From Thaumarchaeota archaeon casp-thauma3 (GTDB taxonomy: Archaea > Thermoproteota > Nitrososphaeria > Nitrososphaerales > Nitrosopumilaceae), in the NCBI GenBank assembly GCA_001510275.1, contig LFEY01000002.1, positions 1-41,360 on the forward strand: 41,360 nt of DNA. Direction: 5' to 3'. Under the pieces are notes generated by a model. It did not search any database and was not told the DNA's origin. It saw nothing but the letters and a program-made list of their open reading frames with translations. This document shows, piece after piece, positions 23,454-33,124 of the stretch (its first letter is position 1; every line of letters starts with the position of its first letter). Position numbers and translations under genes: made by a program.

Positions 23454-24842
23454 TTAATTTTCAGCTTTAATATTTTCTTTTTTCATCCAGATTGTATTTA
23501 CTTTATGATCAATTAACTCTACATTCATTTTGTTGAGTTTATCTCGAATTTTATCTGCCTCCTCAAATTGTTTTTCTTTTCTAAATTGCTCTCTATTCTC
23601 AATTAGATTGTCTATCTCTTGTTTCTCGTTTTCTGTCATTTCTGGTATGCTTAATCCTAAAATCTCTAACATTCTTTGCAATTCTATTTTGATAATCTGT
23701 GCATCTTCTTTTCCAAGTTTCTCATCAGCTGCCAATCTATTCCCTTCTCTAACTAGTTGGAAAAATGCTGATAATGCAAGATGTGTGTTAAAATCATCTT
23801 CTAAGGCATTATCAAATTCGGTACTCGCTTTCTTAACAATTGGGTTGATCTCTTCATGATTTTCACTACTTGCATGAATTAATTCATAATAACATGTCTC
23901 TGCTTGTCTCCATTTTGTTAGATTCTCTTTTAGCAAATCCTCTGAATAATCAATTGGTTTTGAATAATGCCCTGATAGACAGAATAATCTTATAATGTTT
24001 GGACCCCAATTTTTTAAAACATGTTTGATTGATTTTATATTTTCAAGTGACTTTGACATTTTTTCTCCATTTATTGTTACCATTCCTACATGAACCCAAA
24101 TTTTTGCAAATGGAGAACCAGTACATGATTCAGATTGTGCAATTTCATTTTCATGATGAGGAAATATCAAATCTCTTCCGCCACCATGAATCTCAAAGTT
24201 TTCTCCAAGATACTTTATGCTCATTGCAGAGCATTCAATGTGCCATCCTGGTCTGCCTTTGCCCCATGGACTATCCCATATAGGTTTGATATCTGAGAAT
24301 TTCCATACTGCAAAATCTAAGGGGTCTTTTTTTGCTTCATCTATTTCGATTCTTGCCCCTGATTGTAGTTCATCTATTTTCTTTTTTGATAACTTTCCAT
24401 ATTCTGGAAATTTTGATACTGAGAAATAGACACCATTTTTTGTAGTATATGCGATTTGTTTTTCAATTAGTTTTTCAATAAACTTGATAATATCGTCTAT
24501 GTGTTCTGTAGCTTTTGGATAGTTTGTTGCACGTTTAACATTTAATCCATCAAAATCTTTGAAATAGTTCTCAATGTATTTAGTACTAATTTCTTCTGCA
24601 GTTGTGCCTTCAGTTTGTGCGCGACTTATGATTTTATCATCTACATCTGTAAAATTCTGAATAAATTCAAGTTCTATTCCCTTTTTTTCTAGATATTTTC
24701 TTAACACATCAAAAACTATGATAGTTCTTGCATGGCCAACATGGGATTCATCATAAACTGTTACTCCACAAAGGTAAATTCTCACTTTTTTTGAAATATC
24801 TAATTCTTGCTCTGAATTTGATAATGTATCTTGAAGTTTCAT
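23454..24842 (-). CDS. cysS: Cysteinyl-tRNA synthetase
   Basis: 462 residues, class I. Charges tRNA-Cys with cysteine. Signatures: HVGHART (HIGH, His34-His37) after the zinc-site Cys of YLCGVTVYDESH, FTDVDDKII, the zinc site WHIECSAM with FPHHENEIAQSE, and GEKMSKSLENI. Length matches bacterial/archaeal enzymes. The start is 2 nt downstream of the nadE stop, forming a two-gene unit. No odd features. Confidence 0.97.
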   Translation of the reverse strand: MKLQDTLSNSEQELDISKKVRIYLCGVTVYDESHVGHARTIIVFDVLRKYLEKKGIELEFIQNFTDVDDKIISRAQTEGTTAEEISTKYIENYFKDFDGLNVKRATNYPKATEHIDDIIKFIEKLIEKQIAYTTKNGVYFSVSKFPEYGKLSKKKIDELQSGARIEIDEAKKDPLDFAVWKFSDIKPIWDSPWGKGRPGWHIECSAMSIKYLGENFEIHGGGRDLIFPHHENEIAQSESCTGSPFAKIWVHVGMVTINGEKMSKSLENIKSIKHVLKNWGPNIIRLFCLSGHYSKPIDYSEDLLKENLTKWRQAETCYYELIHASSENHEEINPIVKKASTEFDNALEDDFNTHLALSAFFQLVREGNRLAADEKLGKEDAQIIKIELQRMLEILGLSIPEMTENEKQEIDNLIENREQFRKEKQFEEADKIRDKLNKMNVELIDHKVNTIWMKKENIKAEN

Positions 24843-24844
24843 TC

Positions 24845-25636
24845 TTATTCACTATCTGGCTTTTGTGCTGATGATCTTTTATGTTCACTGTTTATGTTTA
24901 ATTCATGGATTTTTTCTACAATTGATTTTTCAATTTGAGTAATTTTTGATGTTTCCTCAATTGATAATTTTTTGTCATATAAACAATATAGAGTAGAATC
25001 TATCTCTTCATACGATGCCCCTATTTCTTCTTCTGCCTCGTGTTCTTTCCATAAATGTGGGCTGCTCCTTTTTGAAATAATATTTTCTGGCACTCCAAGA
25101 TACTTTGCAATCTCTCTTACTTGGAGTTTGTATAGTGAAATAATCGGAGTAATATCTGATGCACCATCTCCAAACTTTGTAAAATACCCAATCAAATTCT
25201 CACTTTTATCACTTGAACCTAAAACTAGAAGATCTTTGGAATTTGCATAGTAATACAAAATATTAGTTCTAACTCTTGCACGAAGATTTCCTCTGGCCTT
25301 ATCATTTGGTTCAATATACATTGAATATTCATTTACAATTGGCTTGATATCGATTAGTTTGTATTCTATTCCTGTTAATGCAATCATTTTGAGTGCATCT
25401 TCAGTTTCTATTTTTGGTGTAATTGATGTATCTGGCATTATTATTGCCAATGTTTTTTCTTTTAGTTTTCTCTTACAGATATATGCTAAAACTGCTGAAT
25501 CAACTCCTCCACTTAATCCTAAAATAATTCCTTTTGCATGATTTCTTTCTATTTGTTCTGATAAGAATTTCTCAATTGATTCAGTAATTGAAGCATAGTC
25601 TTGGTTTTTAATTTCATTTATGATATCTTGGTTCAA
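24845..25636 (-). CDS. nadE: NAD+ synthetase, ammonia-dependent form
   Basis: 263 residues, a single NadE domain without the N-terminal glutaminase of the longer form, so it should use ammonia directly. P-loop of the N-type PP family: LSGGVDSAVLAYICK (SGGVDS at 42-47). Other signatures: ARVRTNILYYYAN, LVLGSSDKSENLIGYFTKFGDGASDITP and SPHLWKEHEAEEEIG-type specificity loop. Start is a TTG at 25636. Translation of cysS begins 2 nt after its stop, so the two genes are co-transcribed. Final step of NAD biosynthesis. Confidence 0.95.
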   Translation of the reverse strand: MNQDIINEIKNQDYASITESIEKFLSEQIERNHAKGIILGLSGGVDSAVLAYICKRKLKEKTLAIIMPDTSITPKIETEDALKMIALTGIEYKLIDIKPIVNEYSMYIEPNDKARGNLRARVRTNILYYYANSKDLLVLGSSDKSENLIGYFTKFGDGASDITPIISLYKLQVREIAKYLGVPENIISKRSSPHLWKEHEAEEEIGASYEEIDSTLYCLYDKKLSIEETSKITQIEKSIVEKIHELNINSEHKRSSAQKPDSE

Positions 25637-25709
25637 TAACTTATTTGTAGAATATGTTAGAATAAAAATTGTGCCTAATGTTACATCTGAATTAGTTCAT
25701 TTTAGATAT

Positions 25710-26012
25710 TCAAAAATCCACGTAGATGCCGTCATCTCTTGCCTCTACAGCATATGTTTCTAGTTTGACATCTTTGAGATAATCATTAAGCTCACCTGTC
25801 TTAATGTTATAATGCCAAAAGTGTAATGGGCATTCTACAATATCGCCATCTAATTTTCCAGGAGCAATTGAACCATCTTGATGAACACAAAGATCATCTA
25901 ATGCATGATATCCGTCTTGATTAAATATTGCAATTTGTTTTCCATCAATTTTAAAGGCTTTACCTTTTCCTGCAGCAACTTCTCCTTTTTCTGCAATCTT
26001 TCTCCAAGTCAA
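25710..26012 (-). CDS. Rieske-type [2Fe-2S] ferredoxin
   Basis: 100 residues, a stand-alone Rieske domain with no TM. Cluster ligands: Cys42-Val-His44 (LCVHQDGSI) and Cys61-Pro-Leu-His64 (ECPLHFWHYN). The second loop lacks the extra disulfide cysteines of bc1-type proteins, so it belongs with soluble dioxygenase-type or NirD-like ferredoxins that carry electrons. The start is TTG at 26012, with an AATAAATG box about 26 nt upstream. Electron partner unknown; no oxygenase is adjacent. Confidence 0.9.
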   Translation of the reverse strand: MTWRKIAEKGEVAAGKGKAFKIDGKQIAIFNQDGYHALDDLCVHQDGSIAPGKLDGDIVECPLHFWHYNIKTGELNDYLKDVKLETYAVEARDDGIYVDF

Positions 26013-26087
26013 TAATTTTCTGATATTCTTGTCATTTATTTACATTCGCATGATAGAATTTTATATGCCAATTAAAGAATCCGCATA

Positions 26088-27329
26088 TTGAGTAAAGTAA
26101 AGACTAGTCAAAAATTAATCAAAGAAGGCAAGTTATCTTATGACTGGGCCAGATCTCACATGCAAATTCTAGATAATACAATTAATCGATTTAAAAAATC
26201 AAAACCACTAAAAGGAGTTACACTTGGATTTTGTTTACATATCACAAAAGAGACTTCGGTCTTACTAATGGGTGCAAAAGAACTAGGTGCAACTGTTGTA
26301 TGTTGTGGCGGAAATCCATTAACTACTCAGGATAATATTGCTGCATTTTTAGCATCTCAGGGAATCCATGTTTATGCATGGCATGGACAATCAGTCAAAG
26401 AATATGATTGGTGTATTGATCAAGTGTTGAAACACAAACCAACCATTCTAACTGATGATGGTGCTGACATGAATATCAAGGCTCATTTTGATAATAGATT
26501 CAAGAACATGACCATCTTAGGGGCAACTGAGGAAACTACTGCTGGTGTTACTAGAATCAGAGCAGTAGAAAATCAGGGTAAACTTCGATATCCTGTAATT
26601 TTAGTTAATGAAGCATACACAAAACACATGTTTGATAATCGATATGGCACTGGACAAAGTACCATTGATGGCTATCTTCGTGCAATGAATCTTCTCATGG
26701 CATCAAAACGTGTTGTAGTTGTAGGATATGGTTGGGTTGGACGTGGTGTTGCATCTAGATTCCATGGAATGGGTTCAAAAGTAATTGTTACTGAAATAGA
26801 TCCTGTTAAAGCCCTTGAAGCTCATATGGATGGATTTGAAGTAATGCCAATGTCTCAGGCTGCAAAGATTGGTGATATGTTTGTCACATGTACTGGAATG
26901 ACAAGCGTAATTAGAAAAGAACACATCTTGCAAATGAAAAATGGTGCAATCATGGGCAATGTCGGTCATTTTGATGTCGAAATTGATAGTAACTTTTTAC
27001 TAAAAAAATCAAAATCTGTTAAAGAAGTAAGAGCAAATCTTGATGAATGTACATTGAGTACTGGAAAAATAGTTTATCTAATTGGACAAGGCCGTCTTGC
27101 AAACTTGGTTGCAGCAGAAGGGCATCCACCAGAAGTAATGGCACAATCCTTTTCAAATCAAATTTTATCTGTTTTGTATATTCTAAAAAATCATAAAAAA
27201 ATGGAAAACAAAATTATTAACGTCCCTGAAGAAATTGATAAACAAATAGCAGTTGATGCTCTAAAGGCAATGGATGTTAAAATCGATAAACTTACTCCAG
27301 AACAAGTAAAGTATGCTAACAACTGGTAA
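26088..27329 (+). CDS. ahcY: S-adenosylhomocysteine hydrolase (adenosylhomocysteinase)
   Basis: 413 residues. Splits S-adenosylhomocysteine to adenosine and homocysteine, keeping methylation going. Seen: LGFCLHITKETSVLLMGAKE-type substrate loop, DDGADM, GATEETTAGVTRIRA, the NAD-binding Rossmann motif VVVVGYGWVGRGVASRF with TEIDPVKALEA, and NVGHFDVEID. It lacks the large insertion of eukaryotic forms, as usual for archaea. Start is a TTG at 26088 with a TTATAT box at about 26060. metG follows after 38 nt, and both enzymes belong to methionine metabolism, though co-transcription is not certain. Confidence 0.95.
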   Translation: MSKVKTSQKLIKEGKLSYDWARSHMQILDNTINRFKKSKPLKGVTLGFCLHITKETSVLLMGAKELGATVVCCGGNPLTTQDNIAAFLASQGIHVYAWHGQSVKEYDWCIDQVLKHKPTILTDDGADMNIKAHFDNRFKNMTILGATEETTAGVTRIRAVENQGKLRYPVILVNEAYTKHMFDNRYGTGQSTIDGYLRAMNLLMASKRVVVVGYGWVGRGVASRFHGMGSKVIVTEIDPVKALEAHMDGFEVMPMSQAAKIGDMFVTCTGMTSVIRKEHILQMKNGAIMGNVGHFDVEIDSNFLLKKSKSVKEVRANLDECTLSTGKIVYLIGQGRLANLVAAEGHPPEVMAQSFSNQILSVLYILKNHKKMENKIINVPEEIDKQIAVDALKAMDVKIDKLTPEQVKYANNW

Positions 27330-27367
27330 AACTTCTTAACCTCAATACTCTTCTTGACCAATATCTG

Positions 27368-29035
27368 ATGAACAAAAAAGCTATCATTACAAGTGCGTTA
27401 CCTTATGCAAATGGAGAAATCCATTTAGGACATATTGCATCTACGTATCTTCCAGCAGATGTCACTACTAGATTCTTAAAACAAAATGGAGTAGAGGCTT
27501 ACTATGTTTGTGCATCTGATGATTTTGGAACTCCAATCTTAATTCAATCAGAAAAAGAAGGAAAAACTCCTGCTGAATATGTTGCTTACTGGAATAAGCG
27601 TGATTATGAAGATTTTTCTGCATTTAATATCAAATTTGATTATTTTTACAAAACTAGTTCTCCTGAAAATATTGCATTTGTTCAGGAGGTCTTTAACAAA
27701 CTAAATGATGCAGGTCATATATATGCGCAAGAGATCATCCAATTTTACTGCAATAATGATAAGAAATTCTTACCTGATAGGTACGTCAAAGGCACATGTC
27801 CATATTGTCAAGCAAAAGACCAATACTCTGATCTTTGTGAAAGTTGCGGTCGTGTTCCTGAGGAAATTATTGATCCAAAATGTTCGCTTTGTGGCCAACC
27901 TCCAACTAAAGAAAAATCAAATCACTATTTTTTCAAACTCAAAAACTTTGCTGATTCCTTAGCTAAGTGGTTAGATGAAAATCAACATCTACAAAAAGAT
28001 GTCAAAAAATATGTTCAAAACTGGATTAAATCTGGTTTAATTGATTGGGATATCACTCGAGATATGTCTTGGGGTGTTCCTATACCCTTAGATGATGCCA
28101 AAGACAAAGTTTTCTATGGATGGTTTGATAACCATTTGGCATACATTTCAACTACAATCAAATTTCTAAACGACAAAGGAATCAATGGAAAAGAATTTTG
28201 GAACTCTGCTGACATTTATCACTTTATCGGAAAAGATATTGTGTATCATCACTTTCTTTTCTTACCTGCAATGAGATTGGGGCTAAACAATGAATACAAA
28301 TTACCTGATTACATTCCAACTCGAGGACATCTAACACTTCAAGCAAAGAAAATTTCTAAAAGCAGAAATTGGTATATTGGCCTAAAGGAATTCTTGAAAT
28401 TTTATCCTGCAGATTATCTTAGATATTATCTGGTAGCAATTAATCCCTACTCTCAAGATGATTTGAATTTTGATTGGGATGACTTTGCCACTAGAATTAA
28501 TTCTGAATTAATTGGAAACTTTGGAAACTTTGTTAATCGTGCCTTAGGATTTACCAAAAAAGCATTTGATGGCAAAGTTCCTGAATCTAATTCCTTTGAT
28601 GATAATGATTCTGAGGCAGAAGAAAAAATCAAAAGTCTTGCAACTGATGTAGGCTCACTTATGGAACAGAATCATCTTGATAGGGCTCTAAAAAAAATAA
28701 TGGAATTCTCATCGTTTTTCAATCAATATTTCCAACACAAAGAACCCTGGAAAAATGGCCTTGGAACACAAAATTGCGTATTTCTTTCAGTTAATGCAGT
28801 TAGAAGCTTGGCAATTGCAGTATTCCCATTTATTCCAGAATCTGCACAAAAAATTTGGTGCCAACTAGGGCTAGATGGAAACGTTGATGAATTATCATGG
28901 AGTGAGATATCTATTTTAGGAATTTCTTCTGGTCATGTATTAGGTGAGGCATCACCTTTGTTTGCCAAAGTAGAGGACACTGATATTGAAAAACACAAAA
29001 AACAACTAGGCCCTTCTGCTACAAAATCATCCTAA
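27368..29035 (+). CDS. metG: Methionyl-tRNA synthetase
   Basis: 555 residues, class I. Loads Met on both initiator and elongator tRNA. Signatures: LPYANGEIHLGHIAS (HLGH at 19-22), zinc knuckles CPYCQAKDQYSDLCESC and CSLCGQP at about 140-178, the ATP loop KKISKSRNW (KISKS), and the anticodon-binding domain (GNFGNFVNRAL). No C-terminal dimerisation domain is seen, which is common for archaeal enzymes whose tail is separate. Follows ahcY. Confidence 0.97.
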   Translation: MNKKAIITSALPYANGEIHLGHIASTYLPADVTTRFLKQNGVEAYYVCASDDFGTPILIQSEKEGKTPAEYVAYWNKRDYEDFSAFNIKFDYFYKTSSPENIAFVQEVFNKLNDAGHIYAQEIIQFYCNNDKKFLPDRYVKGTCPYCQAKDQYSDLCESCGRVPEEIIDPKCSLCGQPPTKEKSNHYFFKLKNFADSLAKWLDENQHLQKDVKKYVQNWIKSGLIDWDITRDMSWGVPIPLDDAKDKVFYGWFDNHLAYISTTIKFLNDKGINGKEFWNSADIYHFIGKDIVYHHFLFLPAMRLGLNNEYKLPDYIPTRGHLTLQAKKISKSRNWYIGLKEFLKFYPADYLRYYLVAINPYSQDDLNFDWDDFATRINSELIGNFGNFVNRALGFTKKAFDGKVPESNSFDDNDSEAEEKIKSLATDVGSLMEQNHLDRALKKIMEFSSFFNQYFQHKEPWKNGLGTQNCVFLSVNAVRSLAIAVFPFIPESAQKIWCQLGLDGNVDELSWSEISILGISSGHVLGEASPLFAKVEDTDIEKHKKQLGPSATKSS

Positions 29036-29108
29036 TCAAAATTCATAATTTCACATTAAAATGATTACATTTGAATACTGGATAAATTTAGAATTATGGG
29101 GATGACGC

Positions 29109-29774
29109 ATGAATAAAACCCTGTTAACTGGTATAGTTGGTGCTTTATTCTTAGTTTGTTCTAGTTACCAATCAATCATTTTTGCTGAAGAATTTACATC
29201 TACAGAAACCATTGATCATGCCGCAGAAATGGAATATAATATTGAGATAGTGGTTGGTATTGCTCACTGGCTAACAGGAGTAGGTACTGTAGTATTGGCA
29301 GTTGCTCTTATTAGGACATTTAAACACATGGAGGCTGTTACAAAAATGACTTCCATTGAGACTGAATATCGTTTAAGACCTTGGATTGGACCTACTGGTC
29401 CTATTAAAAAAATGGAAAAATCAATTAGTGATGATTGCCAGTTTGATGTTGCCATAAAAAATTATGGTGAAATACCTGCAGGTTATGTTACTGCAAAATT
29501 TGTAAGAAGTGATAAACCACTTACACGTGAATCATTTCAATCAGACGATGTTAGTTCCTATGATTTAGGCCCCGTTATGCCAACTATGGAGAAACACTAT
29601 TGGTTTTTCATTGATTCTGAGATATGGAAAAAAGCTGACTCTGGTTCAGAACCACTTTATACTGCAATATATTTTGAATATTCTAATTCGGGGAAAAAAT
29701 GTGGATATGGCATGTTAAGTGAGTATAGTTCTACTGCAAAGAATTTCATTCACAAAGATATGTGGATTGATTAG
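29109..29774 (+). CDS. Membrane-associated hypothetical protein
   Basis: 221 residues. Signal/anchor at about 5-25 (LTGIVGALFLVCSSYQSII) and a second TM at about 50-68 (GIAHWLTGVGTVVLAVALI), then a soluble domain of about 130 residues with a beta-rich centre (CQFDVAIKNYGEIPAGYVTA, YDLGPVMPTMEKHYWFFID). The second half reads like a small Ig-like or beta-sandwich domain. No family recognised. An ATAAATTT box is about 28 nt before the ATG. Confidence 0.65.
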   Translation: MNKTLLTGIVGALFLVCSSYQSIIFAEEFTSTETIDHAAEMEYNIEIVVGIAHWLTGVGTVVLAVALIRTFKHMEAVTKMTSIETEYRLRPWIGPTGPIKKMEKSISDDCQFDVAIKNYGEIPAGYVTAKFVRSDKPLTRESFQSDDVSSYDLGPVMPTMEKHYWFFIDSEIWKKADSGSEPLYTAIYFEYSNSGKKCGYGMLSEYSSTAKNFIHKDMWID

Positions 29775-29795
29775 TAATTTAAAAAGACTATAATT

Positions 29796-31007
29796 TTACC
29801 ACTCAATTTTGAATGTTCTGCCTTTTGGGATGTCTAACATTTCCCATTTTATTACTTCTTGGGAATCTTTAGTGGAAATTTTTGGTATTATTTTAGATGG
29901 TGTACTCTCTTCTGTCTCTTGGACAATCTCTAAAAGCTGAGGCTGTTTAATTCCCTTTCCTGTTGGATATTGAAATGCCATGTTAAATTTTTGGCAATCA
30001 ATCAAAAATGCATTCGAAAAGTATCTTTCAGGCTCTTCTATTTCGTATTCTAAAGTATATTTTTTACCTGTATCTTCTTTGGTAATAGGCTCACTAAATG
30101 CTGTAGTAAATTCTTTGCAATCTAGTTTATCTACGTTGATGCTGGTAATTTTACATTCTCTATGTTTTTCATCATAGACTTTGATGTTCATATCATTAAT
30201 ATCTGGAATATTCACATCCATGGCAATTCCATGTAGGACATTTTTTATTGGCTCATTTGATATGTTTACAACTTCGTATGTTCTTTTATGATGAACCAAC
30301 ATTTTTTCTGGATCCAAAACAGTAATTACTAAATCAATTGATTGGTATAGAGTAGTCTTTTGTAATCTGAGAATTTCTTCTCCGTACTTGCTTCTTATAG
30401 AAGCTCCTTTTTCTGGATGTTTACTATTTCCAAAACCATCTCCATATGCTGAATAAAGAAGCATTGTGTGTCCATGTTTTAATATTACATCATGAACTGG
30501 TTTGATAATTCCATAGTATTCATCTGATAATGAACGTAAATCTTCTGCAAGAGTTGGGGATAGTAAAATATGTGCGTCATCCCCAAAGTCCATTACTCTT
30601 CTGGCATAGATGATTCCTGGACCCCATGTATTCCTGTTCCCAAGCAAGTCATTTACAATAAAACAATTTCCACTGTGTAATCCGATTCTTATTCGAACAG
30701 TCTCACTTGGGATTTTTGCTTTGTTGTATTCAGCTAGTTTTGAGTGTAACTCAATTGCCAACAGTAACGGAAGTTCAGGTCCTTGTAAAAATCCAATACA
30801 ACAACCATCACCAGTTGGTAATAGTAATAATGACTCTATTGGAACTGATTTGAATGACTTACATTCAGATATACATCTGTTTAGGGTCTCAATTTTTTTG
30901 ATCTGAGTTTTTGTAGACATTGTGGTATCTGATAACCCTACAATATCTACAAAGAAGAAATTTGCATGAATTAGTTTAAGCGATGCTGTAAAATCCATTG
31001 CACTCAT
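29796..31007 (-). CDS. Class III nucleotidyl-cyclase-like protein
   Basis: 403 residues. N-terminal cyclase domain at about 10-190: FFFVDIVGLSD with metal Asp21, LPTGDGCCIGF with Asp67, VRIRIGLHSGNC, then the dimer arm. The usual GDTVNxAxRL stretch reads TWGPGIIYARRVMDFG, keeping the Arg but not the conserved Asn, so the transition-state residue is altered and catalysis is uncertain. Residues about 200-403 are beta-rich with no recognised domain. No TM, so cytoplasmic. If active it makes cyclic AMP or GMP. It faces the hydrolase gene head-to-head over 60 nt. Confidence 0.8.
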   Translation of the reverse strand: MSAMDFTASLKLIHANFFFVDIVGLSDTTMSTKTQIKKIETLNRCISECKSFKSVPIESLLLLPTGDGCCIGFLQGPELPLLLAIELHSKLAEYNKAKIPSETVRIRIGLHSGNCFIVNDLLGNRNTWGPGIIYARRVMDFGDDAHILLSPTLAEDLRSLSDEYYGIIKPVHDVILKHGHTMLLYSAYGDGFGNSKHPEKGASIRSKYGEEILRLQKTTLYQSIDLVITVLDPEKMLVHHKRTYEVVNISNEPIKNVLHGIAMDVNIPDINDMNIKVYDEKHRECKITSINVDKLDCKEFTTAFSEPITKEDTGKKYTLEYEIEEPERYFSNAFLIDCQKFNMAFQYPTGKGIKQPQLLEIVQETEESTPSKIIPKISTKDSQEVIKWEMLDIPKGRTFKIEW

Positions 31008-31067
31008 GAACTATTTTCTGACAAATAACACTTTTGATATTTAATAAAATCCTAACCTGTTATTACA

Positions 31068-31940
31068 ATGCCTACTTTTACAATTCTTAAGGATTTTATA
31101 CGCCTAAGAATGTTTTTTGTTTGTGAGCAAGGTAAAAAATTCAAAGTTAATAAAATACAAAGAAATTCTGGATCCTGCTCAAAATTGAGTGGCATTATCC
31201 CTAGAATATCTACTAGAAACTATTATGATCTTTCCAATGGAAAGACACTGAAAAATAATCCCTATTTTCTATATCCCAAAAAATCATTTGACATACTAAA
31301 CCACTCAAAAGAGGTGACAATAATGATTCATGGTTTAAGAAATAATAATGCAGGGGCGATTGAAAAAGTTCTATTGGCAAAAAATCAATTACGTAAATTG
31401 GGATACACTCATTCAGTAATTGGGTTTAGTTATGATTCAAACATTACTGGTGCACATTTAATCAAACATGCAAAACATGCACTAACTGTAGGACAAATAA
31501 TTGCAAAGAAGAATGGTCGTAATCTTGGTAAATTCATTGAAGATTTTAAACTGACTAGTCCAAAAACAAAGATTAGACTAATTGGTCATTCTTTAGGTTC
31601 TCAGGTAATACTAAGTACTATTGAATATCTTGCAAAAAAGAAACAAAATTATGGAATTATAGAAAGTGTTTACTTTTTTGGTGCATCAATTACTGATGAT
31701 GTTCCATCTTCTAAAAAATATGGAAAACTATTGCAAAATATTGTAAGTAAAAAAATCATTAACCATTATGCTCCAACTGATGAAGTACTTGTATGGGCTG
31801 ACAAGGGAAAATATGTCCAAGGTCCACTTGGTCTTAAAGGTGCAATTGGAAAGCCCATTAGTAAATATCATCAAAAATTAGTAAAGCCAAAAAATCATAG
31901 ATTTGCAAGTTATGCTGCGATGTTAAACTCTTTTCCATAG
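31068..31940 (+). CDS. Alpha/beta hydrolase
   Basis: 290 residues. First 80 residues are a basic extension (KKFKVNKIQR). The hydrolase part has the oxyanion strand VTIMIHGLRNNN, the nucleophile elbow LIGHSLGSQV with Ser175, a likely acid Asp238 (APTDEVLVW), and His277 (KNHRFASY). This is a complete Ser-Asp-His triad; spacing is like DUF676/TMCO4-type lipase or esterase members. Substrate unknown. The divergent partner is the cyclase-like gene, sharing the AT-rich promoter (about 31015-31045). Confidence 0.8.
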   Translation: MPTFTILKDFIRLRMFFVCEQGKKFKVNKIQRNSGSCSKLSGIIPRISTRNYYDLSNGKTLKNNPYFLYPKKSFDILNHSKEVTIMIHGLRNNNAGAIEKVLLAKNQLRKLGYTHSVIGFSYDSNITGAHLIKHAKHALTVGQIIAKKNGRNLGKFIEDFKLTSPKTKIRLIGHSLGSQVILSTIEYLAKKKQNYGIIESVYFFGASITDDVPSSKKYGKLLQNIVSKKIINHYAPTDEVLVWADKGKYVQGPLGLKGAIGKPISKYHQKLVKPKNHRFASYAAMLNSFP

Positions 31941-32001
31941 ATTATTTGCTCAAGTATAATTTGTTCGTGACTCTTTTATAGAAAAATAATAATCATATCT
32001 T

Positions 32002-32112
32002 ATGAAATCAAGTGCATTGCATTCATCTAGTAGAAAATCAATATTGTATCATCTGCATATTTTAGATGAAGCCTCTGAATTTTCAGTTGATCTCTCTGAA
32101 TACCCTTGTTAG
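32002..32112 (+). CDS. Micro-ORF (36 aa) with strong promoter
   Basis: ATG at 32002, TAG at 32110-32112. The peptide (start MKSSALHSSSRKSILYH, end EYPC) has an amphipathic pattern, with one Cys at the last position. A TTTTATAG box at about 31975-31982 lies 26 nt upstream, the optimal distance for a leaderless gene. The spacing argues that it is transcribed and translated; the sequence itself shows no motif. Confidence 0.5.
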   Translation: MKSSALHSSSRKSILYHLHILDEASEFSVDLSEYPC

Positions 32113-32157
32113 AAATGACTCGTATGGTTTTTAGTGCCTAATTTTCATCTATTCATA

Positions 32158-33078
32158 TTGGTAAAATCTGTAAACTTTGTAGTTTTAGGCAAACAAGACA
32201 TTGCATCTGAATTTGGAAAAAAAGGAACAGTAACTGATCTTTCTCTTTATGACCGAAAAGAATCAGATATAATTAAAACATGGGTAACTCCAAGTGGATT
32301 TCCTGAAAAAATCCAACCACTATTTCAGGCAATAAACTTGGCAGAATATGTAATATTTCATGTAGATAAATTAGATAAATTCACAGGTGAGCAAATCATT
32401 GCACTTGATTCTCTAAAAAAAGACAAAGGAATCTTGTCTCACACATTTGATGTTGATGAATCAAAACTGGATTTAATGATTAAAGGAACTGTGGTAGAAA
32501 AATACACCAAAGTTGATCAAGATAAAATTAAAGAAGAGATGGATAAACTTGAGCCTATCTCAAATGATGATCCATCTGAGATGGTAATTGATCATTGCTT
32601 TGATGTAAAAGGTGTTGGAACTGTGATTTTAGGTAAAATAACTAATGGAAAAATAAAACAATATGATAATCTAAAACTATACCCTGCAGGAATTGATGTT
32701 TTGATAAAATCAATTCAAATGCATGATGATCCTGTTGCTGAATCTATTTGTCCTGCAAGAGTAGGACTAGCAGTTAAAGGTGTAAAACCTGATGAAGTTG
32801 GACGTGGAGATATTATCTCTGAGGAAGGCGCAGTTGAAATTAAAACTGAGATTGAACTTGATTTTAAAAAAAACCCTTTTTACAAAAATGATATTTCAGA
32901 AAACCAAGGATGTTTAGTCAATATAGGGCTGCAAATAAAATCTGCAAAATTTACTTCAATCTCTCCTTTAAAACTGACATTTGAAAAACCAATTGTATAC
33001 AAAAAAGATCAAATTGCAGTTCTTTTAAAACCCGAATCTGTAACAATTAGAATTATCGGTAGTGGTAAAATCAAATAG
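32158..33078 (+). CDS. SelB-like (aSelBL type) elongation-factor relative lacking GTPase motifs
   Basis: About 306 residues from the TTG at 32158 (MVKSVNFVVLGKQ); a GTG at 32134 would add eight residues. Domain order follows EF-Tu/SelB: a shrunken G-like domain (about 1-130) that lacks the P-loop GxxxxGKS/T, then domain II (FDVKGVGTVILGKITNGKIK, with KSIQMHDDPVAESICPARVGLAVKG) and domain III. This matches the archaeal SelB-like family described as broad but patchy in archaea and devoid of GTP-binding residues. No selenocysteine machinery is in the window, so decoding of selenocysteine is not implied. Role unknown. Confidence 0.8.
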   Translation: MVKSVNFVVLGKQDIASEFGKKGTVTDLSLYDRKESDIIKTWVTPSGFPEKIQPLFQAINLAEYVIFHVDKLDKFTGEQIIALDSLKKDKGILSHTFDVDESKLDLMIKGTVVEKYTKVDQDKIKEEMDKLEPISNDDPSEMVIDHCFDVKGVGTVILGKITNGKIKQYDNLKLYPAGIDVLIKSIQMHDDPVAESICPARVGLAVKGVKPDEVGRGDIISEEGAVEIKTEIELDFKKNPFYKNDISENQGCLVNIGLQIKSAKFTSISPLKLTFEKPIVYKKDQIAVLLKPESVTIRIIGSGKIK

Positions 33079-33124
33079 AACATTTCTCTGTTTGTTTAAA
33101 TAATAACTTATTAGCATTATTTTT

